Assembly: GCA_902791625.1 (NCBI GenBank)
Contig: CADAWN010000007.1
Span: forward strand, 1-42,220
Reading direction: 5' to 3'
Length of the DNA stretch: 42,220 nt
From: an uncultured Erysipelotrichaceae bacterium
GTDB taxonomy: Bacteria; Bacillota_I; Bacilli_A; RF39; UBA660
A program made the position numbers and the translations under genes. Within the stretch, counting starts at the first letter, position 1. Each line of letters begins with the position of its first letter. This document shows, in pieces, positions 1 through 9,700 of the stretch. Below the pieces are notes generated by a model. It did no database searches, was not told the origin of the DNA, and worked only from the letters and a program-made list of their open reading frames with translations.

Positions 1-10
1 TAGTGGCATA

Positions 11-40
11 GAAAAATACACCTCCTTTCGGAAGTGTATT
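11..40 (-). terminator. Intrinsic terminator of the zinc-ribbon gene pair
   Basis: Read on the minus strand, an 11-bp stem (outer arms AATACAC/GTGTATT, inner TTCC/GGAG with one G-U pair) closes a GAAA tetraloop and is followed by a T-run. It lies about 80 bases downstream of the stop of the minus-strand gene ending at 120, so it probably ends that transcript. Bases 41-119 contain nothing else I can name. Confidence 0.75.
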
Positions 41-119
41 ATAACATTTTTTATTGAACTGTTTTTTTATTAGTGTCTACTCTAAGGGGTGCAGTTCATA
101 ATGAAGTGTTTTTTAATAC

Positions 120-818
120 TTAAATTCTTGAGAATATTTCAAAGAATAGTATAAATTCTGCTACAAATGTAGGTGCCATTACATAGATAACTTGATCTTT
201 TTTAACTCCGAAAGTTTCTTCACATGTAGCAATTATTTGAACTAATCCAAATATTCCAACTAAAGCAAATATTCTTTCTGTAAGTCCTGGTAAGAATGCA
301 GCAAAGATACTTCCAAGTACTAATCCTCCAGCTACATATAGTGATCCAATTCCTAAAGCAGTAACTACTTTTAAGAAAGAGACTTTTGATTTGAATACTA
401 CTTTTGCCATTAGTAATATCATTCCTAACATTACTCCATAATATAGAATTACGAATAAGAATGCTTTGAAGAATGATCCTATAAATGAAGGCCCAACTGA
501 TAAAGTATATAAGCTTGTAGATAAACTAGATGTTCCAAATAGTCTTCCTAAAGTACCAGTTACGATTAATCCATAACATAGTCCTCCAAATATTGCACAT
601 ACACCCATTAAGATAAGTGCGATAAATATATTATTATCAGTACTATAATCTTTTATAGTAGATATTGGTTTAAATATAATTCCTTTTAAAATTGGAAGTA
701 TATCACTGAAATAACCTTTCTTATTAGTTTCTGTTTTTGCTACTTCTTTTTTAGCTGTACAAGAACAAGTTTCCCCTTCTTTTAATTCTTTTCCACATTT
801 TGTACAAAACTTTGCCAT
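120..818 (-). CDS. Zinc-ribbon membrane protein, Yip1-like
   Basis: The 232-residue protein starts with a short zinc ribbon (Cys5, Cys8, Cys18, Cys20; CxxC then CxC). A basic linker and about five hydrophobic segments follow, from roughly residue 60 to the C-terminus. This layout, a cytoplasmic zinc ribbon followed by a polytopic Yip1-like domain, is common in Bacillota, where the function is unknown. The gene starts 17 bases after the stop of the next zinc-ribbon gene (836-2152), so the two probably form one transcript ending at the hairpin at 11-40. The Yip1 assignment rests on architecture and the style of the TM helices, not on a diagnostic motif. Confidence 0.65.
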   Translation of the reverse strand: MAKFCTKCGKELKEGETCSCTAKKEVAKTETNKKGYFSDILPILKGIIFKPISTIKDYSTDNNIFIALILMGVCAIFGGLCYGLIVTGTLGRLFGTSSLSTSLYTLSVGPSFIGSFFKAFLFVILYYGVMLGMILLMAKVVFKSKVSFLKVVTALGIGSLYVAGGLVLGSIFAAFLPGLTERIFALVGIFGLVQIIATCEETFGVKKDQVIYVMAPTFVAEFILFFEIFSRI

Positions 819-835
819 TTTTTATTTCCTCCTAA

Positions 836-2152
836 TTAATATCTTGAAAAATATGTTGGTAATGAACTAACTGCCATTACTTTATTATTTTTACTATTAG
901 TATCATATGTTACATATACATAATCATATGAATTTTTATCTTTAGTTTTCATTTCTTCTCCATCTTTATATGATACAGTATAATCATATGTTATCTTGAA
1001 GAATACTTTTACATAGCCTTCATCAGTAGTTGATAAACTTGAAAACTCTGCTTTTGTAATATTAAATTTAGTTAATTTTTTAGAATCTGTTTGAATACTC
1101 TTGTAATTACTTTCATATTCAGATTTAACTTTAGAATCAAATTTTTTACTATCTAAAGTATCAAAACCTTTTTCATCAGTAATTGCTTTATACCAAGCAG
1201 TTAAATCTTTCTTACCTTCAGTAACTAATTCATCTTTAAATTTTTGAGATACACTACTACTTGATAATCTTACTGTATAAGTATTATTGTATGTAGATGG
1301 TGTTACTTTTTCATCAATTACAACTCCATTTGTTAAAGTAGCTTTAATTGGAGTTCTAAGATTAAATACTTGATTTAATTTATATGCATCAAAAGTAGAA
1401 GTTGATTCACTCTTATCTAAATATGATTTATCAACACTAATTCCTGCAAATTCAAGTTTAGCTCCTTTAGGTACTTTAATAGTATAATCTTTAACTATAC
1501 TAGCTGATGAACCAAGTCCACTAGTTAATTTCCATTTTGTAAAGAATAAGAATCTTTTTTCACCAGAATTTGTAAAAATAAATTTAGTATCATCAGATTT
1601 TCCATCTGAATATGTATAACTTACTGGTATTGTTACTACTAAATTTCCTAAACTATAACTATTATTACCTACTGTATAATTAGATACTTTTTTAGTTGCT
1701 GTTGCTCTTATTATATTTGCATATGCAGTCTTAGATACAAATGTTGTATCTCCTGTTGGTTCTTTATCTACCACATATTCATATATATCTTCATAGTTTT
1801 CATTAACAAATGCTTTCATTATATTATTTACTATATGAGATGGTTTAGTAATCATAGATAGCCATACTACTAAAGCAATTATTAATGCAATGAAACAACT
1901 TCCTCCAATAATTAATCCTTTAATTAATGGTGATAAACCTTTTTTAGCTGGTTTATTAACTGTTTCATTTTTTACTGGTTTTGTTTCTGCTACAACTTCA
2001 GGTGTTTCTTTCTTTTCTGCTACCTTCTTAGATGTAGTTTTTTTCTTTTCTTCTTTTTCTACAGGTGCTTCTTCAACTTCTAATTTAGCACCACACTTTT
2101 CGCAAAATTTAGAATTTTTTGCATTTTTTGTTCCACACTCACCACAGAACAT
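836..2152 (-). CDS. Zinc-ribbon, single-TM extracellular protein (TcaA/YvbJ-like)
   Basis: The 438-residue protein has an N-terminal double-CxxC zinc ribbon (Cys3, Cys6, Cys17, Cys20). A Lys/Glu-rich linker to about residue 70 and one strong TM helix (about 76-98) follow. The remaining ~340 residues should lie outside the membrane and are rich in Ser, Thr and Tyr, with alternating beta-type segments. This architecture matches Bacillus YvbJ and staphylococcal TcaA, which are envelope-stress or glycopeptide-response proteins. I infer family resemblance only. The start is supported by AAGGAGTGATGAT just ahead of the ATG. It is first in a two-gene unit with the Yip1-like gene. Confidence 0.6.
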   Translation of the reverse strand: MFCGECGTKNAKNSKFCEKCGAKLEVEEAPVEKEEKKKTTSKKVAEKKETPEVVAETKPVKNETVNKPAKKGLSPLIKGLIIGGSCFIALIIALVVWLSMITKPSHIVNNIMKAFVNENYEDIYEYVVDKEPTGDTTFVSKTAYANIIRATATKKVSNYTVGNNSYSLGNLVVTIPVSYTYSDGKSDDTKFIFTNSGEKRFLFFTKWKLTSGLGSSASIVKDYTIKVPKGAKLEFAGISVDKSYLDKSESTSTFDAYKLNQVFNLRTPIKATLTNGVVIDEKVTPSTYNNTYTVRLSSSSVSQKFKDELVTEGKKDLTAWYKAITDEKGFDTLDSKKFDSKVKSEYESNYKSIQTDSKKLTKFNITKAEFSSLSTTDEGYVKVFFKITYDYTVSYKDGEEMKTKDKNSYDYVYVTYDTNSKNNKVMAVSSLPTYFSRY

Positions 2153-2213
2153 ATCATCACTCCTTCATAAAATTTATTATATTCTTTATTTTTTCTTTTG
2201 TAAATAAGAAAAA

Positions 2214-4579
2214 CTAAATAATTTCTTCATCTTTATCTATGTCATACCACTTCCAATTTCTTACTTCTTCTATATCCATTCCATAATCTTTTATATACTC
2301 TTTATGTTCAACTAATCTATCTAGACATTTTTGATAAAGACTTCCACCTCTATTACCTAGACAATCTAAGTATTTTAAGGCATCCATTACTAAATGATAT
2401 CTATCTATATGATTTTGAACTCTCATATCAAAAGGTGTTGTTATAGTTCCCTCTTCTATATAACCATGTACATGTATATTTTTATTATGTCTTCTATGAA
2501 TTAACTCATGTATTACTGAAGGATAACCATGGAAGTTAAATATAATTGGTTTATCTTTAGTAAATAACATATCATAACTTAAATCATCTAATCCATGTGG
2601 ATGTTCAGAATTAGATTGTAATCTCATTAAGTCTACTACATTAATAGTTCTTATTTTTAAATCAGGGAAATTTCTATGTAATATTGAAACAGCTGCTAAA
2701 GTTTCTAATGTTGGTGTATCTCCACAACAAGCCATTACAATATCAGGTTCTTCACCTTTATCATTACTAGCCCAATCCCAAACACCTATACCTAATGTAC
2801 AATGTTTTACTGCTTCATCCATACTTAACCACTGAAAGCTTGGATGTTTTGAAGCAACTATTGCATTAATATAATTACGACTCTTTATACAATGATCAAA
2901 ACAAGATAATAAACAGTTCGCATCAGGTGGTAGATATATTCTTGTAATATCTGCTTTTTTAGTTATTAAATGATTTAAGAAACCTGGATCTTGATGAGTA
3001 AATCCATTATGATCTTGTTGCCATATATGAGATGTAAGTATATAGTTTAAGGATGCTATATCTGCTCTCCATGGTAATTGATTACAAACTTTCAACCATT
3101 TTGCATGTTGACTAGCCATTGAATCTACTACTCTAATAAAAGCTTCATAACAATGGAAGAATCCATGTCTTCCTGTTAGTAAATATCCTTCTAACCACCC
3201 TTCACATAAATGTTCAGAAAGATATGAATCTATAACTCTACCACTATTATTAAGATATTCATCAGTATTTAAAATATCACATTCCCACTGACGATTAGTA
3301 GAATCAAATACATAATTCAATCTATTAGATAAAGCTTCATCTGGTCCAAAAATTCTAAAGTTTTTATTATTTTCATTTAATCTAACTACTTCACTAACAT
3401 ATTTACCAAGCTCCATCATATCTTGAGCAAGTACATGTCCATGTTCTTTAACATCTACACCAAATTCTGTAAAGTCTGGTGTTCTTAAATTCTTAAGTAA
3501 TAATCCTCCATTAGCATGTGGATTTGCTCCCATTCTTCTATAACCATTAGGAGTTTGTTCTTTAATATCTGGAAGTACATGTCCATCATCATCAAATAAT
3601 TCTTCTGGATGATAACTTCTTAACCATGTCTCTAATACACCTAAATTTTCTATATGGTTATCATCTATCATAACTGGTACTTGATGTGATCTAAAACTAT
3701 TCTCAATCATTTTTTCTTCTACTTCTTTAGGTCCAGTCCATCCTTTAGGAGTTCTAAGTATTATAAGTGGCCATCTAGGTCTTCTTGTTTCTCCATACTC
3801 TCTTGCTCTTTTCCAAATAGCTTTAATAGTAAGAATTGCTTTTTCCATTGCTTCTGCCATTTTTTCATGCATAACAAGTGGCTCTGTACCACTAACTATA
3901 TAAGGTTCATAACCATATCCATAAAATAATGATAGAAGTTCATCTTCACTAATTCTAGCAAGTACTGTTGGATTAGCTATTTTATATCCATTAGTACAGC
4001 TCCATCTGTTTTAGGGTTTATGAATTTATTTGAGTGCCAGCTTGTAGCAAGTGGTCCCGTTTCTGCTTCTCCATCACCTACTACGCAAGCTGCTATTAAA
4101 TCAGGGTTATCTAGTACTGCTCCAAATGCATGTGAAAGACTATATCCAAGTTCTCCACCTTCATTAATAGATCCAGGAGTTTCAGGTGCTGCATGTGATG
4201 AAATTCCACCAGGAAAACTAAACTGTTTACAAAGTTTTTTTAGTCCCTCTTCATCTTCTGAAATATTTGGATAAACTTCACTATAAGTTCCCTCTAAATA
4301 TGTATTAGTAACACTAGCTTGTCCACCATGACCAGGTCCTGAAATATAAATCATATCTAAATCATATTTTTTAATAACGCGATTTAAATGTGTATAGACA
4401 AAATTTTGTCCAGGTACAGTTCCCCAATGTCCAACTAATTTATTTTTTATATCAGTTATTCTAAGAGGTCTTTTTAAAAGTGGATTATCAAGTAAATACA
4501 TCTGACAAGCAGATAAATAATTTGCCGTTCTAAAATACCTATCAATACTATATAATTCTTTTTCTGTAAGTACACTCAT
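2214..4579 (-). pseudogene. xfp: Phosphoketolase (Xfp), frameshifted by a ~16-nt deletion
   Basis: Phosphoketolase cleaves xylulose 5-phosphate (and often fructose 6-phosphate) to acetyl phosphate using thiamine diphosphate. The N-terminal part (3977-4579, 200 aa) carries the family motifs [22 protein letters not shown] and [12 protein letters not shown]. It runs into a stop after TDGAVL. The remaining 552+ residues (from 3989 down to 2214) continue in another frame with GYKIANP, RTPKGWTGPK, RIFGPDE, LLTGRHG, WQQDHNGFTHQDPG and HGYIEEG. Together they give the usual ~790 aa. Between the halves the normally invariant PILHLN codons are missing, about 16 bases at 3990-3992. Everything else looks intact, so this is either a recent inactivation or an assembly error. 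The ATG at 4579 has AAAAGGGGAA upstream. Confidence 0.9.
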
Positions 4580-4683
4580 ACAAATTCCCCTTTTTTCCTA
4601 TTCTATATATATGATAACATAGATTACTATATTTTTCTATATAATAAATTAATTATTTTACACATAATATTTAAAGTTAATGT

Positions 4684-4689
4684 TATAAT
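4684..4689 (+). promoter_or_regulatory. Possible extended -10 of the aminopeptidase gene
   Basis: TGTTATAAT is a perfect extended -10 (TGn-TATAAT). It lies only about 10 nt ahead of the AGGAGG ribosome binding site, so the predicted transcript would start almost at the SD. There is no convincing -35. This is plausible but unproven. Confidence 0.35.
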
Positions 4690-4705
4690 AAAAAAGGAGG
4701 ATTTT

Positions 4706-5908
4706 ATGAAAGAAAAGTATATAAATTTATTAGTAAATAAATGCCTAAATTTTAGTAAAAGTAGTTCACTATTTATTAGTTGTGATAAAGTAAATAAAGA
4801 TTTTGTAGATGAATTAATAGAAAAAATTGACAAAGAAAAAGTAACAGATATATATATTGATATGGATGATATATTTTTAAAACATGATAAACTTAAAAAT
4901 ATAAATATAGAAGATATTGAACATGATAAGTATTTTGATAAAAGCATTTGGGATGAGTATGCAAAAAAAGATTCAGCTTTCTTAATGATTGATACTGAGT
5001 TTCCTCATGTAATGGATGATATTGAACCTGAAAAGATTACTAAAGCAGCTGAAATTGCTCGTAAATCTAGACCAATATTTAGAAGAAAAGAATCTACCAT
5101 GGAAATATCATGGTGTATAGCAGCAGTTCCTAATGAAATATGGGCTAAAGATATTTTTAAGGATGATGAAAAAGCTTATCAAAAATTAGAAGAATTAATA
5201 TATAAATGTTGTATGGTAGATACAGAAAATCCAATAGAAAGTTGGACTAATTATTTAAATAAAACAAAATGTCTTGCAGATAAACTTAATAATTTAAAAA
5301 TAGAACGTCTTCATTATAAAAATAGTTTAGGAACTGACTTAAATATAGAACTACCAAAAGACGTTATATGGCAAAGTGCTGCTAGCGAAGCTAGTTTTGA
5401 TTGTATTGTAAATATGCCAACATATGAAATATTTACATCTCCTAACTATAAAGGTACAAATGGTGTTGTTTATAACGCTCTTCCATTAATGTATGGTGGA
5501 AAACTTGTTGATAAGTTTTCTATAGAATTTAAAGATGGTAAAGCAGTTAATTGGAAAGCAGAATCTGGTGAAGAAATCTTAAAAGGTATTATCGAAGGAG
5601 ATGAAAGAAGCTCTTATTTAGGAGAAGTAGCTCTAGTAAATCATAACTCTCCTATTTCTAATACTGGTGTTATATTTGGTACAACTTTATTTGATGAAAA
5701 TGCTTCATGTCATTTAGCACTAGGAGATGGATTCCCAGAATGTATAAAAAATGGATCTAAAATGAGTAAGGAAGAATTATTAAATCATGGTATAAACCAA
5801 TGTCCTAATCATGTTGACTTTATGGTTGGAACAAGTGATTTAGAAATAGAAGCTAAAACAAAAGATGGAATAATTAAAATATTTGAAAACGGAAATTTTG
5901 TAATATAA
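4706..5908 (+). CDS. Aminopeptidase, M29 family (AmpS/PepS type)
   Basis: This 400-residue cytoplasmic metalloaminopeptidase is the usual length for peptidase family M29, which removes N-terminal amino acids with a two-metal site. Family blocks are visible: PTYEIFTSP followed by GTNG, GEVALVNHNSPISN, LFDENASCHLALG and NHVDFMVGTSDLEI. These contain the conserved Glu, His and HxD metal ligands. The start has a near-perfect AAGGAGG 5 nt ahead of the ATG. It is divergent from the phosphoketolase pseudogene, convergent with the DUF4176 gene, and ends in the palindromic terminator at 5907-5938. Confidence 0.92.
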   Translation: MKEKYINLLVNKCLNFSKSSSLFISCDKVNKDFVDELIEKIDKEKVTDIYIDMDDIFLKHDKLKNINIEDIEHDKYFDKSIWDEYAKKDSAFLMIDTEFPHVMDDIEPEKITKAAEIARKSRPIFRRKESTMEISWCIAAVPNEIWAKDIFKDDEKAYQKLEELIYKCCMVDTENPIESWTNYLNKTKCLADKLNNLKIERLHYKNSLGTDLNIELPKDVIWQSAASEASFDCIVNMPTYEIFTSPNYKGTNGVVYNALPLMYGGKLVDKFSIEFKDGKAVNWKAESGEEILKGIIEGDERSSYLGEVALVNHNSPISNTGVIFGTTLFDENASCHLALGDGFPECIKNGSKMSKEELLNHGINQCPNHVDFMVGTSDLEIEAKTKDGIIKIFENGNFVI

Positions 5909-5938
5909 AAAAGGAAATAATTAATTATTTCCTTTTTT
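5907..5938. terminator. Bidirectional terminator, perfect 32-bp palindrome
   Basis: Sixteen bases (A6 GGAAATAATT) are followed at once by their exact reverse complement, giving an A-run/stem/T-run arrangement on both strands. It lies between the convergent M29 peptidase (stop 5908) and DUF4176 (stop 5945) genes and can serve both. Confidence 0.85.
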
Positions 5939-5944
5939 ATTATT

Positions 5945-6493
5945 TTAATTTATTTGAGTAAAAATTGTTGTTGATTGTTGTTGAGCAGATTCTTCAGTCT
6001 GGCCAGAATCTTCAGTTTCAGTAATAACTGGAGCTACATATCCAGGAAGTCCTGGTCCTATAGGTGGTATATCATCCTCTTCTTGCTCTACTGTTGGTAC
6101 ATTTTCCTCAATAGTTGTTGGTTCTACATATCCAGGTAACCCTGGTCCTATTGGTGGTATATCATCCTCTTCATTTTTTTGTTCAATTTGCTGTTGATTA
6201 TTTTTTATATTATTAGCATTTTCTAAAGCAAATTTTAATTGATTAATAAACATCTTTTCTTCATCATCAATTAATCCCATATGATAAACTTTTCCTATTT
6301 GATTGTGATTAAATAATGCAGTTTCATCACTAGAAAGTGTTCCTTCTGGATAAAGTACACCTACATAATCATACATTTCATCTTTATTATCATCTGCTAT
6401 TGCGCAGAAGCCTGTAATCATCAATCTTTTTGTTGCTCCTTCCAACATAACTACTGTACCAATTGGTAAATATTTTTCTCCTACTTCATTCAT
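5945..6493 (-). CDS. DUF4176 protein with a duplicated Pro/Gly motif tail
   Basis: The 182-residue protein begins with a DUF4176-type domain (about residues 1-85: YLPIGTVVMLEG, YDYVGVLYPEG, FNHNQIGKVYHMGL). In Bacillota this small domain is typically encoded beside type VII secretion (ESX) effectors. Its molecular role is not established. The C-terminal half is low complexity: acidic and Gln-rich spacers around two copies of DDIPPIGPGLPGYV, encoded by a 48-nt direct repeat (6035-6082 and 6125-6172). It is last in the effector operon. The start is supported by AGGAGGAAAA upstream. The repeated tail may be a binding motif; that is inference. Confidence 0.7.
   Translation of the reverse strand: MNEVGEKYLPIGTVVMLEGATKRLMITGFCAIADDNKDEMYDYVGVLYPEGTLSSDETALFNHNQIGKVYHMGLIDDEEKMFINQLKFALENANNIKNNQQQIEQKNEEDDIPPIGPGLPGYVEPTTIEENVPTVEQEEDDIPPIGPGLPGYVAPVITETEDSGQTEESAQQQSTTIFTQIN
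6035..6172 (-). repeat. Two 48-nt direct repeats in the DUF4176 gene
   Basis: Copies at 6035-6082 and 6125-6172 (90-nt period) differ at only a few bases and encode the same 14-residue acidic/Pro/Gly block. The 42-nt spacer between them is unrelated. Confidence 0.85.
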
Positions 6494-6513
6494 TTTATTT
6501 TTCCTCCTTATAC

Positions 6514-6774
6514 TTACTTTATTCTATTTTTTTCCTGCAGTTCTATAACCCATTCTGGTATACCGCAATTCAACATTTCTTCAATGTCAACACTACTTTC
6601 ATCTATATTATTTTTTCTTAATAATTCTTTAATATATTCTCTTCTATATTCTTTTACTGTTTCTAACGATATATTCATTTTATTTTCAAGATCTTGTCTT
6701 AATTCTTCCATAGTCGAACTATGGGAATTATCTGTATGTGGTTCAATATTAAATAACATATTATTTTCTCTCAT
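6514..6774 (-). CDS. Small protein downstream of the T7SS toxin, candidate immunity protein
   Basis: This 86-residue, highly charged, mostly helical protein has no signal peptide or TM segment and I recognise no family. It begins 24 nt after the stop of the 1200-aa toxin gene, with AAGGTGATAAA directly ahead of its ATG. That is where cytoplasmic immunity proteins of polymorphic toxins usually sit. Immunity is inferred from position only. It could instead be an adaptor associated with the following DUF4176 gene. Confidence 0.5.
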   Translation of the reverse strand: MRENNMLFNIEPHTDNSHSSTMEELRQDLENKMNISLETVKEYRREYIKELLRKNNIDESSVDIEEMLNCGIPEWVIELQEKNRIK

Positions 6775-6798
6775 TTTATCACCTTTTCTAATAATATT

Positions 6799-9700
6799 CT
6801 AAATTTGATCTAAGAAAATGTAGATAGATTTATTATCATTACTCTTCATAACATTAGATATATTAAATTTTGAACCACTACCTAATGTAACTTCTACCTC
6901 ATGTGAATAACCATAGTCCGATAAAAAGCCTAAATTAGCTCCTTTTTTTGTATTTATAATTAATTGGACATCCGCTCCAGGTAACAATCCGGCATCAGCT
7001 ATAGGGGTTGCACTCATAAAGCCATTGTCTGAATATATATTACCATTTTTTGTCAATTTTTTGTAGATTTCCTCAGCAGAATCTGTAAGTTTTATTCCAT
7101 AACTTGATAATCCTTCTATACTCATTCCTCTACCTAAAACCATAGAATCTTGAAAATCATTTAAACTAAAAGCTTCATTAAGTGCTTCAGTTTGTGATTT
7201 AACTCTAACTAGTAAATCAGAAAACTTCATTTTTTCTTCTCCAAATATACTACGACCAGCTTTATTTATTTTAATAATATCTGTTAACGGGTCATATGTA
7301 TAAGATATTTTTCTACCATTTAAACCTGTCATTTCCAATTGAGGCTTGCCATATACATCAGTTATTACCTTACCATCTTTATTTCTACAAAATAAGTTTT
7401 CCAAAATTTTCTTTGGATCTGTGTTCCATGCCCTATTAATAGTATTAATCTCAGTAAATGCACCAGGTCCTCTTCCTTTTGTATATCCAACACATAAATC
7501 TTTGTATTTATATTGTTTTCCATTAATAGGATCTACATATACTTTTTCTTCTAATATTTTACCCCATTGTTTTCTAACCTCTTCAGTTGCTTTTTTATAT
7601 TCAATTGAATTATTATAAATAGTCAAATCTTTTCTATCGCCTTTTGATATCAAAAATTTTTCAGAATCATTATTAATGATGCCAAATTGATTATTGTTAT
7701 TTGATGATATTTTAGGCTCAATTTTATTCTGATTATTAGTATTTTTAGCAACCTGATTATTACTGCTATACTCATATTCTTTCGAATAATTATCCATTAT
7801 TTTTTCCCAATTATTAAACTTCTTATCGTATTTAATCAATTCTTCATAGTTTGCTTTTTTACGATTAACTGCATATTCATACCATTTAAAATTTTGACTC
7901 GACATTAATCCTTCAATTTGTTGCATAGAATAATGTAAACCATTAGGATTAAAAACAGGATTATAATTAGTATTAGCAACCACTTTTTTTGTTACATTAT
8001 CATACGATCCAACGATTAGACTCGGTGTTAAATATGTAATAGTTCTGTCATTAGTAACTTTATATATAGGCACAGGAATATCATTTGCATTGTACCCCAT
8101 ATATTTTTTAGGAATTTTTATAATATAGCACTTTTCATAATTATGGTTATTACAGTAATTTTTTACATATTCATCTAAATTCATATTTGTATTTTTTAAA
8201 TCTATTTGCATCATTGTTGAGGCCATATCGGTACCATATCTTGATCTCAATCCATTTGTAAATATTTCATTATCAATATCTGTATTATTCGTTCCATGAA
8301 TATAATACACATAATTTTTATCACTTCCATCTAATACATTTTGATTTATATAGCTAATATTTTTTGTTTTTGGTTCAAATGTATGAACATTTTTTTCTAT
8401 AGATTTTTGATTAATAATATCTATTTTTTCTAACTGTTCTGTAGTTAAATATTTCTTGATTTTTTCAAATTCTTCGTTATTTAATTTCCTAATTCTATCC
8501 GTTGATAAATTCTTAGTAAATAAATCCAAAGTTGTTGTTTTAGCAGTTTCAATTATTTCATGTACTTGTGATTCACTAATGTTATCTATAACTTTTCTTA
8601 ATGTCACTTTGTCAAGTAATGAGAAAGTCTTAGTTAACTGTTTAGCAGTAAGTTTACTTGTTACTAAACCTAGTTTTCCACCTTGATCAGCCTTTGTTAA
8701 AAAGTTTTTCAAACTATTTCCTTTTAAATTTTGTATAGAAGTAACTGTGGCATCTGTTAAACCATCAGCAGACATTTTTTTATAAGTTGCATTTGCTCTT
8801 TTTACAGATGCAATATCTGGCATTTCAGAAACTAATGATATAACTGCAGCAGATGCTGCTTGTATACCTACATTAGACCAACCACCTCTAAGTTTAAATA
8901 ATGCTGCATATTTTTCACTGAATGAAAGATCTTCCCATTTTTTGTCACTAATCTTATTTCCATTTTTATCATAATTTACACAATACATTATTTGTGCTTT
9001 ATTTTCTTCATTTGGAGAATATATCATACTAAATAATGGATCCATAAATGCTCCACTTGCTCCATCAGCAGCATCTAAAGCTACATGCACGCCTGTATTA
9101 CCAACCTGTGAAGCCATTCCTGTACCTTTAAAAGGTTTAAATCCATTTATTGCATAACCAATAGTCATTTCTGCACCTTCATATAGACCCTTAGTTATAC
9201 CGTACCCTAAGCCACCTAAAATACTTGCTCCATCATTCCAAGCAGCGGCAGTATTTTTTCCAACACCTGCAGCTGCTGCTATCCCACCGGATACAAATGC
9301 ACTTGATGAAACCGTTAGTGTTGCTCCTGTTGCACTTGCTGCTGCAGAGCCTGCTACCAAACCATTTCCTCCACCAGCTGCTAAAACTGTACTTCCTGCA
9401 CCAGCTGTTGCACCTGTTAATATTAGAACACCTGTTATATAACCTACACCTTCAGCAACTTTTCCAATAGTTCCTGTTGTCTTAAATGGTGAATAAGCAT
9501 ATTTATCAAGTTTTTGTCTCAATCCCAACTTTTGATCTAACTTATCTGACCAATTATATTTAACAGCTGCCTTAGTACCATCCCATAAATCTTTTGTATT
9601 CTTAAAATCCCAATTACCCGTTACTGCTCCTTTAACAATATCTTTTGCTCCTGTAAATACAGTGCCTGCGGCTGATGCAGCCATGAGCCCAAAATCTCCA

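Noticed and set aside
1890..2207. Plus-strand frame of 105 residues opposite the zinc-ribbon gene
   Set aside because: Low-complexity antisense shadow of the Lys/Glu-rich linker; no SD.
4627..4947. Minus-strand 106-residue frame over the aminopeptidase start
   Set aside because: Ser/Ile/Phe-rich shadow of the AT-rich 5' end; the plus-strand gene has strong family motifs and an SD.
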